Source of the DNA: Takakia lepidozioides
Taxonomy: Eukaryota; Streptophyta; Takakiopsida; Takakiales; Takakiaceae
Length of the DNA: 64,000 nt
Assembly (NCBI GenBank): GCA_030704615.1
Contig: CM060731.1
Location: 46,649,241 to 46,713,240, forward strand
Direction of reading: 5' to 3'
Numbering within the stretch: position 1 is the stretch's first letter; every line of letters starts with the position of its first letter. Both the position numbers and the translations under genes were made by a program. Below are positions 43,077 through 54,339 of this stretch, piece after piece. The notes beneath the pieces are model-generated. The model was not told the origin of the DNA. It saw nothing but the letters and a program-made list of their open reading frames with translations, and searched no databases.

Positions 43077-44337
43077 TCATTGAGAAACCTCCTCATCCAT
43101 CACAGCTGCCTTCGCTGCCAACTCCCTCTGAACCTCGAGCACCTCCCACATGTGCCATGGATGTCTACACCTCGTGGTCCTCACCGGCTCGCCCCCACTC
43201 GCTGCCTGTACCGTCTCGGTAGGCAGAGAGACCGTCAAGGGAAGTGCACTCCGCACTCTACGTTGCTCAGCCATAGCCAAGCTGACAATCCAGGTCAAGC
43301 AATTGAGATCCATTGCTTGCCCCAACACCTGACGACGTGATGCCTCAGAAAGAGAAGGCACCGCCGTGGTCCCAGTGGAAAACCCCATAGCCCGCTCTCG
43401 CTCGTCGGCCATTAGGCTCCACTAACTGCTGCAACTGAGCATCCCACAGGAGGCCAGGTCCACCATCCCGAAAAGCATGGGATCCTGGGAAGCTGAGCAG
43501 TGTGGTAATGCTGCTCGTGGTTGACCCACTCTGTTGACCACTGCCAAAGGCGAACGGTCATCGTGTCTCACACGTTGAGACTGCCTTCCCGTGTCCAAAA
43601 TGCCATCCACGGTGAGGTGTGCTGGCCGCTGCACCCCATCAAATGCACGCTTGAGCAGTGCAGGTGGCATCAAGTTAGTCCACCATAGTCGTGGACGATG
43701 AGCCCGTGACCCCACTGCAGCTGCATCCAGCAATACTGCTGACCCAAGCCACGACCGGACTTGATGCACACTGGCCATCACCCTGGCCCCGAGAATCACC
43801 CATCAGTGGCACATTCTCAAAGATGTATGCCGGAGATACAGCCTGATGAAGCTGCAAGTGGCGTAAAATCCGCACCATCTCCCAAAACAGACCCGTCCTC
43901 GAGTCTCGCAATCCATTGCCATGCCCGGCTGATGAATGCCCTTGGCAGGGCCAACCTGCCACTACCAGATCAATGGAGCCAACCCGCTCCAAATCCTGCG
44001 CCCCCAGCAACGCAATGTCTGCTGCAAGGCCTGCTGATATCCACGAATGCAGACACCGGCAACAACTCAGGGTGCTGCTGCACCATCTGAGCAACATGGC
44101 GCAGTGAGACGCGTCGTGCAGTCTCATCCCTCTCCACATACATGTAACGTCAAACTCGTACACCTGCCTGCAGCACTGCAGCCAATCCAGTGCTGATCCC
44201 GCCAAATAAGTCCAGAAGGCATATGCCTTCATCCGGGTGCCACACAAGAGGTGTGGTGTCAATGGCGACAACTGAGGTGGCCCTGGTACAATCACCGCAT
44301 CTCCTCCTCTCCTGACGGTACAAAAGCTTCTACCCAA
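43077..44337 (-). pseudogene. C5 cytosine methyltransferase domain, copy B (frameshifted)
   Basis: Split over at least three frames. Motif I is read out of frame near 44,190 with the usual Gly-Gly. In frame 44,337-43,675: VAGWPCQGHSSAGHGNG, LFWEMVRILRHLQ and YIFENVPLMGD. Then 43,799-43,422 has AHRPRLWWTNLMP. Then 43,412-43,077 has ERERAMGF, LSEASRRQVLGQAMDLN. It has Gln where copy A has its TAG. Together the copies show that the parent domain was complete. Confidence 0.82.
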
Positions 44338-45314
44338 GCTTGTTGCACCCGTCCATCAGCAGCGTACTGCAATCCTTGCTCGTACCCCACAACGGAGTGT
44401 GAGCAACCATGGCGGGCAACTCCGCCGTACCATGCATGTCAACCTGCTCTGCTGGAGGTGGCACATCCTCTGCATGGGCATTGCCTTCTAGCAACTCTCC
44501 AGGCCAGCTGACTGCAGCTGTGAAGGCGGCTAGTGTTGGCATCTTGCCCCGCTGAGCAGCTGCAATACCCCCAATGAATGTCACAGGGAGCTGTGCACGG
44601 CGACCATCCCCTGACTGCCATCCAGGCCTGTAGGATGCTGACTCCTCCCAGAAATCCAGGGTGAAGCCCATGGGGTATAACACTGCCCCACCAACGAGGA
44701 CATCGTAGGAGACCGCGTCTGTCACAATGGCCTTGGCTCGCATCACTGAGCCATCTACAGGATGATCCGGCTGCAGTCTAATAGCCAACTGATGCCGTGT
44801 CATGCCCGAGCCTGCTCTGATCCTCCCAGAGATGTCTGTATCTGGAAAGGACAAGGCTCCATATCCGCCTCCATGAGGCCCAAACCTGCAATAGCAGCTC
44901 TGCCCAACATCAGTGGCTGAGCTCCTGAGTCCAACAAGACCCGCAGTGGCCCGGTACTTCTTGCCTGCCGGTCCACTCAAAGTGAAAATGCCTCCCTGGT
45001 TGTCTAACAAGACAACTCCAGGTGTCACCATGGCGCGCTCAAAGGCTGGCCTAGCTGGCAGCTCCGTCAACCTGGCAGCTGCAGCTTGCCAGGGCGCAGC
45101 CGTGGCAGTCTTGACCCTCAAATCCGAGGATCCCTCTGCCACTACACCTTCCACTAACTCCGCAGAAGATGAAGTGACCTCCCCACTCTCACAGAGTGTT
45201 GCTGCTAGTCTGAACACTGCAGCTGGCCTCACCCCCGGCGTCGCAATCATGGTTGCCGAGAACAATGGGGGCTTGACACACAGAGGTGGCTGCCCCAAAA
45301 ACACACCGGCTGCA
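44338..45314 (-). pseudogene. Aspartic protease region, copy B
   Basis: A long frame crosses the region, but the protease core is read in another frame for about 150 bp: the active-site block LLDSGAQPLMLGRAAIAG lies near 44,880-44,935, between two compensating frameshifts. The long frame resumes with HQLAIRLQPDHPVD and DAVSYDVLVGGAVLYPMGF. An Asp-Ser-Gly-Ala active site is standard for retroelement proteases, which cut the polyprotein. Confidence 0.7.
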
Positions 45315-47176
45315 CTAGCCTTGGTAGCAGGTGTCAGTGTTGCACGTGTAGCTCTCCCAATGGCATAGTAACCCCGCCTCGGTAACAGTCGGGCGAGAAC
45401 TAGGTGCCATGGATGGCGTTGACACTGTCTCCGCCAAGGTGAATGACTGAGGCAGCCTTGCCTGACGGCTTGCCTCCCCACGTTGTGGATCCAACTCCAC
45501 CTCTGCACCTCGTGGCTCAGAAACTCGTGTTGCTCCTCGAGTCACGGCTGCAGCAGACTCCACCTGCTCTAATGGTAGTGCTGCTCCGCACATAAATCCC
45601 ATTCCGCCCATATCTCCTCCCTCAGGAGCAGGAGGTGGGCCATCCCGCCTGGGAGCCGGTACCGCCTGAGCTATAGCCATGGCAGCGAGCCTCTGCTCTA
45701 GCTGCTGAAGCCGATTGGCCATGCCTTGGTCAACACCCTGACCTCCGCGTCCTTGGCCATGTGGAGGTTGCCCTTGGCCTGCACCTCGTGCCCGACCACC
45801 TCGTCCTCTTTGGGCTGGTCCACCTCGCCCCCGGCCACCATTGATCCCTTGGAACTGGCCTGGGCGCAACTCAGGATGCAAGTCATAACACTGGGCATCT
45901 CCATGCCCATACTTGCCACAATGCCCACACTGCAACTGTGCAGGTTGTGCTTGTGCCGGCCTTCTGCCACTCTCTGGGCAATCTCTCTTGACATGGGGTC
46001 CTCCACATGTCCAACATATCACCCCTGGTTGCTGTTGGCCTGCAAAAGATGCCACGGGCCTCTGCACCTGAGGTCCCCTGTAGGCTCCATGGAACTTGGG
46101 CTGGGCAACCTTGCCCCCCTGACCACGCTGCTGGGCAGTCCCTTGTGCTTGTGGGCTGACAGCTGTGCCCCGTACAGGCATGTCCTTGCCAAATCCAATT
46201 GTAACAACTCGTTCCTCCACCATGTTGAGCTCAATCCGCTCAGCCAGCAGAAACACATCTGCTAATGTGGGTTGGGCTGCTTGTAACAGGGTTGCATCTC
46301 GCACCCTTCTCTTGAGCTCCTTGTCCAGAATTCCATACCAAAACTGGATTGCCTGAGCTTCAGTAACCCCTTGGGTCACACTTATCAAGCGCCTCATACG
46401 AGTGTACGCCTCTCGCAGGCTCTCACTGGGTTTGCGCTGGAAGTCTTGCAAACTTCGCAGCTTCTCTGTCCGTACACCTTGGTAGTTCCTCCGCAACTCC
46501 TGGAAGAACTCCACCACCGGGTTGAATCTAGGCACATGTGTTGTAGCTGTGGCAGGAGGAGTAGTAGCACCTTCTGAACTGGTACCACCGGCAGAAGTAC
46601 CAGCACTACCTGCTCCACTACTAGTGCTGGCAGTGGGAGCTATTGGTACTGATGCAGCTACTGGTCGCGTCATGCCTCGAGTAATGGAGATGTAGTCAGG
46701 TGACCAATACATCCTCCACTCCTCAATCTCTGCTTCATGTCCTCGCCTGAACTCGTGGTAATCGTCCATAGGCGGGCCTTCCAAATGCTGGAACAGTCCC
46801 TTCCATGCCATGAATGGGGTGAATAGATGTGGATTGCGCATCTGCTGCAAATCACACCAGCTGTCGAACTCCTGGATAAAGTCATCCAACTCGATTGTGC
46901 CCACAGCTCCAGAGTACCTACGAGGCCCTTGGTAGCTCCATACATCTCCTCCATGTCGTCCCACAACAATGGCGAATGAAAGTGCACACCTGTTGATGAA
47001 GCCTCCGAGCCTGTGTCTGACTCTACAGTAATTGAGGGTGGCGGTGAAGGTGGTCTGAACCGAATACCTCGTCTTGTGAACCCACTCTCACTGTTACTGC
47101 CTGTAGCCGTACTCCCCTCAAAACCCTTGGGTAACTCCGTAATGACACTCACAATGTGCACCTCCTCCAGTGACAC
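45315..47176 (-). pseudogene. gag: Gag with two CCHC zinc knuckles, copy B
   Basis: The start MSLEEVHIVSVITELP (47,176) leads by one frameshift near 46,950 into a 549-codon frame (46,964-45,315). The capsid-like part has FFQELRRNYQGVRTEKLR, REAYTRMRRLISVTQG and FWYGILDKELKRRVRDA. Two zinc knuckles follow: CWTCGGPHVKRDC (one residue short of the standard spacing) and CGHCGKYGHGDAQC (standard CX2CX4HX4C), then a Gly/Arg-rich tail (GRGRGGPAQRGRGGRARG). Gag packages the element RNA. Copy A has lost this part. Confidence 0.85.
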
Positions 47177-47689
47177 TATAAGGCTCTAGTACTAATCTAA
47201 TAGTGACACGGGTGGGCACCTGTTGCAGTCTAAGGGTCATATCCCAGTGGCTCAGGGCACCTGCACCTGCATCCACCGCAAGAACTCCTATGGTTGGCTG
47301 GTCATCAACCCAGCCTCACCATAGAAGAAACACTGGTGGTCTTGCTGGTCATCACTCCAGCCTCACCACCGACAGCATACTCTAGGATTGACCGGTGATC
47401 AAATCCGGCCTAATCCCTATGAAAGCAAGCGCCCACACAAAACCAACATGGCGCACAGTCAAGCATGCAGGTGTTGGGGGGGGATCCAAACACACGAAAT
47501 CAAAACATCAACACCCCCACACCAAAATCCAGCAGCAACGCTGATCCTGCAGAATATCCCAGCCCAAGACCCCGGACTGACTGGCCTCCACCAAGAGAGG
47601 CTTTGGCAACTACAAGTACAAGGTAATGAAAATAGTACAGAGATGGAGGGGAAGAATAGAAGCCCGCCCAAGCAAGATCTAATCCTGAT
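47177..47689 (-). other. Region upstream of gag, copy B
   Basis: Probably element leader. It contains a short repeated block (GCTGGTCATCA..CCAGCCTCACCA at 47,300-47,375). No coding region or LTR recognised. Confidence 0.4.
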
Positions 47690-48439
47690 CTATGCTATCA
47701 ACTTCCAGACTTCTCTCAAAGTGCCTCGCTCTGCTTGATGGTAAGGTGTAGGAGGTATATCTATGTCCAGAAACCTGCCACTAACCTTGTCCCAAGCTAC
47801 AGTAGCTCGCTCTAACCAACCCTCCTCCTCTTTCTGCCAGGTAGAGACAAAGCAACACTCTGCTATCTCCCGCTCACTGAACACTAAAGAAAACAAAGGT
47901 AGGGTCTGATAGTCTCTCAACTCGAAAGCTTTGAGACGGTTGCGGGTGTCTTCATTGCGAATGACTGGATCGCCTTCAAACAGAACAAACTTGTCCTCGC
48001 TAATGAACCCCCGCTCGTGGTTGCCTTGTGCAGAGCGTGTCCGACTGCAACACTGTCTAATTGCACAAACTTGTGCAGCTCCTGCTCCTCTGCTCCAGTA
48101 CACCACGGCCTTGTGGCTGAACACCTTGGTCCCCGGGGCTGTCTTTGGCTGTGTTCCAAGCCTAGCTTTCACCCACTTTGGTATTTCACTTACAGCTGCA
48201 GAACTGCTGGCTCCAACAGAGTTCTGACTGTCCAAGGCGATATTGAGGCCCTCAATGCCAACTACAGCAGTCTGTTGTCTACTGCTAATGCCTGACTCCC
48301 AGTATGCAATCAACTCGTCCAACTGTTCTCCACTCAAATCAGTCTGAGTTCCTTGGGAAACATAGATCCTGTCCCCTTGTGTGCACAGGCTAAGAGAAGA
48401 GACCTGCCCTTCAATTACGTCCTCATTTCCCCCAGCCAT
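47690..48439 (-). CDS. Hypothetical protein upstream of copy B gag
   Basis: 249 open codons starting MAGGNEDVIEGQVSS and ending REVWKLIA. Ser/Gln-rich N-terminal third; LFSLVFSEREIAECCFV and WQKEEEGWLERATVAW near the end look like a folded domain. No family recognised. Same strand as copy B and about 500 bp before gag, so it may be an extra 5' reading frame of the element, or an exon joined to gag. Copy A has no equivalent region to compare. Confidence 0.4.
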   Translation of the reverse strand: MAGGNEDVIEGQVSSLSLCTQGDRIYVSQGTQTDLSGEQLDELIAYWESGISSRQQTAVVGIEGLNIALDSQNSVGASSSAAVSEIPKWVKARLGTQPKTAPGTKVFSHKAVVYWSRGAGAAQVCAIRQCCSRTRSAQGNHERGFISEDKFVLFEGDPVIRNEDTRNRLKAFELRDYQTLPLFSLVFSEREIAECCFVSTWQKEEEGWLERATVAWDKVSGRFLDIDIPPTPYHQAERGTLREVWKLIA

Positions 48440-49157
48440 GCAGGGAGTACATCCACCAATTTGTCTCTCATATAGACCAGCACAGGTTCTAGAGACAGGA
48501 TTGTGGATCTTTCATGGCACTCTCACACTCTAAAAATTCCATAGATTTTTAGCAGAGTCCCCAAAGCAGAAACCAGGTTTAGATAGGTAGATTTCCCCTT
48601 TCTGCAGCTATCCACCCAAAAACTGAGTCAAACGGAGTCCATTTGACAAAGTTATGACCAACCAGGCTCTAAATCATTTAAATTATATCAAAGTTTTTTT
48701 TTTTTTTTTTAACACCAAAACGTTCCCGCCATTAGAACCGTTCCCGGGTTTCATTTGTGGTTACAGATGCACCACAGACTTGCTCGCTTAGTGAGCTGCT
48801 TTGCTCCAGCGACGACTCTCGAGCTCGGGTGGATGGCTATGGCGATGGTGGTGGCCTGTGCAGCGTCAGGCATCTATTTCCCGTGATGCAAGCACTCGAG
48901 CCATCCCTAATGCAGGGACAAGCCCTGATGATACTCTGTCAGAACCTGGTGGGCAGCTGCCATCTGCACTTGCTCCCTCTTCAGACAATCTTCGGACCTA
49001 GTGTCAAATGTGGAAGTGGTGAAGGAGCTTATTGACAAAGGCAACTGTGTTGGACTATCCACAAAGTGGAGAGTAACCAGATCAGCTTCGTCATTTAGTT
49101 GAAGCTTGGAGCATAGGTCTGCATACTCCGATAGGGCAAGGCACTATCTCAATTCAG
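48440..49157. other. Unassigned; includes poly-T tract
   Basis: A 17-T run at 48,694-48,710 followed by CCCGCC-type sequence. 48,757-49,035 is open on the plus strand without a recognised domain. The stretch just before 49,158 ends in an AG acceptor and looks like intron of the S18 fragment. Confidence 0.4.
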
Positions 49158-49379
49158 GTAGCGATCATGTTTGCTTTGACCTCCATCAAGGGAGTGGAGC
49201 GCCGTTTCGCTAACCTGGTCTGCAAGAAGGCGGACGTCGACACCAGCAAGAGAGCTGGTGAGCTGTCGGGTGCGGAGCTGGAGAACTTGATGGTGATTGT
49301 CGCGAATCCCCGGCAGTTCAAGATACCTGACTGGTTCTTGAACAGGAAGAAGGATCACAAGGACGGACGTTATTCGCAG
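49158..49379 (+). pseudogene. RPS18: Exon fragment of 40S ribosomal protein S18 (uS13)
   Basis: After ATTTCAG-like acceptor sequence (AATTCAG) the exon reads [39 protein letters not shown], then [19 protein letters not shown] and GRYSQ, followed by a GT donor. This is the highly conserved first half of eukaryotic S18, a head protein of the small ribosomal subunit. The preceding start (VNTNVDGKQK region) and the following half (normally VVSNALDMKL) are absent. Flanking intron-like sequence means a DNA-level fragment, not a processed copy. Gly-Ile-Gly is changed to Gly-Val-Glu in a conserved site. Most likely a captured or duplicated gene piece. Confidence 0.85.
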
Positions 49380-50698
49380 GTCAAACTTTCTTCCAGACTG
49401 ATCCAGGTCCTGTCAGTCCAAGTAAGTAACCTCTCCTAGAGGAGAACTAAAAGAGATTACGGGGAGGTAGGTTACATATGCACACAACTGGAGCTGGAAC
49501 ACCTGCCCCCCTGATCCACCCCCACCATAACCTTGATAGGCAGAAGTAGCAGGGTACGGGTTTCCAATTAAGCCGTAATTCAGCTTCGAAGATGTTCAAC
49601 TAGTGAAACACACAGCAGCTGAGAAAGATGCAACTGATGAAAGCCCTGCCACTCCTCACACCTCCACGCTCCCGGCATGCTCACCAAATGAAAGAAAACC
49701 AGAAGAAAACTCCCCTTCACCTGCAGAGTCCAGCTTTTGACTTTGTCTCGAGCCTGTTACATTCTCAGAGATTTTACTATTCCACTCAACCATTTCACAT
49801 CAAGCACACAGGACAGCCTGAAACCTAAACTTCCCACGTTATTATGCAAGTTTGACGGGCGGGATGTACAATCGGAATGGACTATCCAATCTGCAGACCA
49901 AAATCCTTTTCTTCCCAGCAGAATCGAGTCCTTGAGTCCGAGTCCCCCTTGCGATCTTCAAGTCCATTATACTCGTCATTCGAGGTTGATACAACGAATA
50001 CACAACCGATTGCCGCCTGGTCAATTCCAGCTGCTGCTTCCCCTGATTGAAAGCAGAGACAACGCTGGAAAGATCGACAGCTCGGAATTGTCCTTAAACG
50101 CTTCCCGACTTCGCCGTTTCACGTACTCCCGCACATTATAGTGCGTAAATCTTCACGCTTCTCTGAGAAAGCCTCTCAACAGCGCCCGCACCTCCGCTGC
50201 AGATGGCGCTACTGCGGCCATCGCAATTCTCCCTCCACTTCAGGATTGTTGATCAAATGCAGCACCTTGGTTGTTGACCGGTCATATTCCCTGTGTCCTA
50301 GCTTGGACTCCAAGACTGCAAGAGTGCAGGTATCAGCGTTCACCGCTTGCCAGCGCTGCTCCATGCTGCACGGTAGAGCTTCTCTCTAAGCTTACTGGGG
50401 AAACAATCATCCAGCTTCAAGGATCACGCATAGGTGCCAACTAGCATTTGCTGCTGCATTTTTAAGTCTCTCCTCGTGTACTCCAAAGCCTCTGGTGACT
50501 TGGTAGCTTTAGCGACTGCAATAACAGTGGCGGCTCCGGCATCGTCATCCTCCAGGCGTTTCAGGGCACGCTGAATCTTGTGATCACATTCAATGATATG
50601 CTTCTCAAACTAAGCACTACTTACACATAGGTAATCTTGCAAGTGCTAACCCACAACTCCTACCTTGCACTCACAGGTAAGAGCTGATCTCTCTCGAG
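49380..50698. other. Unassigned sequence
   Basis: It follows the S18 exon donor. No further S18 exon found. A 134-codon plus-strand frame (49,737-50,141) is Ser/Pro-rich without a domain. Nothing else recognised. Confidence 0.4.
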
Positions 50699-51054
50699 TG
50701 ATAAAGAAGCTTGAAAGGACATACACTCCCAACACAAGAAATATAAAATCCATCGCTATCACTCATTGAAACTGAAGTCGAGCCAGGGGCACCCCAAGCT
50801 ATGGGGACTCCACCCCACAACAACCTGTATCCCTACATAAGCACACTAAAACCTAAACACATGCAGGAGCTCGGTCGCGCAGGCTCAACTCGAGAGAGAT
50901 GAGCTGCGCGACTGCCGCTCTCGTGAAGATAAGACAGACCAGGTGTCAAACTAAACTTGACACCTGATTTAACACTTGACCTAACTCCAAGTGTTAAATA
51001 CAAATAACTAGTTTTATTCTAGCTGTTTTCACACTGTGCTTATTTAACTTGACA
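50699..51054 (-). repeat. LTR core, solo copy
   Basis: 356 bp matching the core of the copy A and B LTRs (39,176-39,522), ends TGATAA and TTGACA, but lacking the 85-bp segments on both sides. It abuts transposase copy 3 and removes its N-terminal part. This shows that the core can exist as a separate unit. Confidence 0.75.
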
Positions 51055-53599
51055 AGTTCTATGTGTTGCACCGTTTCCCTGACCTCACACGAGCTTGCAT
51101 ACACGTTGATGTGCATTGTCACAAATTGGCGAGGGGGAACTCGCGGGAGGCTGCCCACGAGGCAGAGCAGCTTAAGTTGAGACCTGGTGCCAAACCCAAA
51201 CAGATACAACTGCAGGCCGCCAAAATTATGTCGAAAGATGGCTCTGACAGAGTTCCTCTCGACGAGAAGAAAATGGAGGCATTGCTGGAGTCAGTGTCCC
51301 ACGTCTGTTCACCGAATGTCCGAAACCACATTGTCTCCTGCAAACAAAGAATTGGGCGAGGCTCGGATATGCACTCCATTCTAGAGGTGAAGCGACGATG
51401 TGCATATGACTACATTCATGGAAGTAGGTTTCCAGGACAAGGGGCTGAGGCAGATCGTTGTTTCATATTCAAAATGTCCACGTGAGGGCCTGGTAGCGGC
51501 GTGGAACTGGTCCACCGGATGACGAGTGGGGACTTGTCAAACAGTTGGGTCATGTTCGACCATATCAAGCGAATTACAAATCACCAGTAGGTGACAATGG
51601 GTGCACATGTCTACGACACCCACTGTAGGATGCTAATGACAATTGCTATTTGTGAGATGAAAGGGGGGGACACACAATCGGAGATGCTTCTTTGGCAGGG
51701 AATAAACGAACAGATGGCCAGGGCGGGATTGCCCCCGCCCAATTTCCGTGGTTTCATGGCGGACAACGCACAAGCAAATTGGGCTGCCATCCGAAGGGTG
51801 TACGGTGAATACCCCAATGTTCTGATGGAAGGCAATGAAAGATCTTGTGGGTTCCATTTTCTGCAGAGCTTGTCATAGTACACAACCAGGCTCGTGGCGC
51901 TAGATTTCAGAGAGGAGCACCGTTCCATGTGTCTTGCGTGGAAGCGTGCTCCTACCTTGGATGATGCAGAGACACAGTTTGCATGTATACGGGCTTGGTG
52001 GACAACGTCAGGTGCTGTAAAGAAATCAGACGAGGGAACAATGGTCAGTTGGCTAGCATGGTGGCATTATTGTTTCCTCCAGTTTGACGACTATATGCGG
52101 GAGGTGAGTTGGACGAATTTGCGTCCCGTTGAATATTATGCTAGTCATTATTTGTAACTTGCTTATAACCTCAGTATGTGCATGTGGAGGAAATGTGTCT
52201 AGACTCCGACACCGATATGCCGACAACAAACATGGCCGAATCAGTACATTCTTCCTGACGTGCCTCCTCTGTGGCGCATCTGGGGGACATCCTCATTGCC
52301 ACAACGGAGGACATTGTGAGGTCAATTATGCAACAATGCAGGTACAACGAGTTCTTGAAAGGGAAACAGTGGGGCTTAGGGCCGGACAGGCATGAAATGC
52401 TGATGTGACTGCCTCCAGATTGAAGAATCCTCGGAAGTGGGCGGCAGCCTTGCGAGAGGGCCTTCGAGACACGCCATTGCTTCGAAGAGGCCAACACTTG
52501 GAATGAGATGTTCACACCTGTCCAATGAGACGAAGACTTGACGAGGCACCTGGCGGAGAAGAGGATTCATGGGGAGCTGACAAGAATATTCGCACGCTCC
52601 CTCGTGGTCCCGTGATGTTGCCCAAGGAGGTCTCGTCGAGCACCACAAGTCCTGCACATTCAAGATCGACATCTCCTTTGAGCACAGGGTACGTGCCCGA
52701 GGAACATAACGAGCCATATGTAGTAATGCAGTACAACATACCCATTGTGGAGCCAAGAGTGTCGGAGTCACAGTGGAGAATTGCAAGGACATTGTCGGCA
52801 TTTCGAGGGAAGTGCTGCGCTATCCGAGTGGATACGAGAGCACGCTGTTGTGAGACGATTCGGAGGAACCCACACGGTGCTGTATCTGCACCTTGTTTCA
52901 GCGGCATATTTTTGACTCCCAGATTTTCTCACGCCACAACATAAACGTTTTGGTTCTATAGGCACGAATAATGACTTGTGTATTTGGCAAGCCCAAGTAC
53001 GAGATTCAGGGAATGCCGGAGCCTCCGGGCGTCTGGCCTGTTGCACCGGGTTGCAACCTCTCTTAGAATGAGGTGGATGCTCTTTCTGCAGCAGGATTTC
53101 GAATGGTGCAACACACAGACGTCCCTGCCCACCCATTTCCAGTTCCTCAGACCAGCCATTGCAGACTGCGAGGTCCAGTAGAGACGGATTGGACAATTCT
53201 GCACATCCCACAATGCGATTCAGAAGAGTGAAGAGACGACACCCTCCCAACAAGTTGAATGAGACTGCCAATGCTCTTGGGATGGCTTGCACTATTCAGA
53301 GCTCCGTGGATGTACCCGCACCCGGCCTTGGGCGTGTTTATCGGATGGCAACGGCCGGCTCAGCTGTACGCGACGACGTATACACAATTATAATCGGAGT
53401 GGAGCCGACCTGCAATTGTACGGACTTCTCGTTGATGGAAGCAAAGAAGGTGACAAAATATTATCCGTGCAAACATTTGTATTACATTTACCTGAAGAGG
53501 TTGAGGATGAACTTGACTATTTATGACTTTGTTCATGCACCAGCGTTGAGCGTGAACGAGCTGCACAAACTCCTCCGCCGGGATTCCAGAAATCATTGA
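51055..53599 (+). pseudogene. SWIM-type MULE-like transposase, copy 3
   Basis: N-terminally truncated by the LTR core. It starts FYVLHRFPDLTRACIHVDVH, then FPGQGAEADRCFIFKMST, stop, VMFDHIKRI, stop, AICEMKGGDTQSEMLLW, FRGFMADNAQANWAAIR, CGFHFLQSLS, IRAWWTTSGAV, an intron donor near 52,105, and the C-terminal SWIM finger TCNCTDF...PCKHLYYIYL complete to the stop at 53,597-53,599. More diverged from copies 1 and 2 than they are from each other. Several in-frame stops (mostly TAG). Inactive. Confidence 0.75.
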
Positions 53600-53861
53600 T
53601 GGGGCAAAGGGAATCCACCATATGGATATTTGCAATTGCATTTTTATGCATTAGACTTTGTTTTGCAGTGTATAATTTAAAATGCACCCCAAAACTCCAG
53701 GAATGAGACAGGCAATATTAAAGTAATCTATTTTAAACACTATGGACTTCTGGATATCCGTTGACGTCCAGTGGCAATTCAATGTCGAAACAGAATCCAT
53801 AATAAGATGGCGGCAGGAAAAATAAACTGTCTAAGTCCCAACATATACGGGAACGATGTCT

Positions 53862-54115
53862 GGAAAAATGGCGCCGAATTTCCAGTTACATGGCCCAGAA
53901 CTGCCCAACATTTGTGCAATCCCCGGCACCATCTTCCGAAATTCGGCGCCACATATCCAAATTTTGGGGTAACACACCTGGCCTGTTGGGACCTATAGCC
54001 GCGAAATTTGGCACCATTTTTCACCGGAGGCACCTATTACTGCGAAATACGTCGCAGTTTTCTTTGGTTGCGGAACCTATTACCGCGAAATTCGGCGCCA
54101 TTTTTGCAGATGTTG
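53862..54115. repeat. Scattered GGCGCC-core motifs
   Basis: Four copies of a motif around AAATTCGGCGCCATTTTT or its complement (53,870; 53,940; 54,003; 54,086), partly degenerate (one GGCACC). They share the core with the arrays at 11.8, 55-57 and 61 kb but have different flanks. Confidence 0.65.
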
Positions 54116-54339
54116 CTCAGAATCTCCATGAGCGGAAGAGGAAATATCATGAGCACAGCTCCCAAAACTACAATTTCAGCTTCAAACAATGAATATTACA
54201 TTAGTTTTGTTCTGACACATTCCATTAAAATAATGTTTTTAATGTTTTTTAATTCCAAAATTTGTACTTCTGCTCATGAAAACCGATTGTCTTACTACTC
54301 CGCTTATGCCGCTCATGCTCATGAAATAGTTAACCTCAT

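Larger units (their letters stand above)
39090..47176 (-). mobile_element. Ty3-type retrotransposon with cytosine methyltransferase and PHD finger, copy B
   Basis: Minus-strand element read 47,176 to 39,090: gag with zinc knuckles, protease, C5 methyltransferase, reverse transcriptase, RNase H, integrase, PHD finger, 3' non-coding part, polypurine tract, LTR. It is collinear with copy A and uninterrupted, so it gives the whole gene order. Frequent 1-2 bp indels break pol into many frames; decay or sequencing error are both possible. No 5' LTR was found. The LTR core at 50,699-51,054 has the right orientation but wrong flanks. Confidence 0.88.

Noticed and set aside
50699-51054. LTR core taken as the 5' LTR of copy B
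   Set aside because: No primer site follows it, the 85-bp end segments are missing, and it directly truncates a transposase; it is better read as a solo core.
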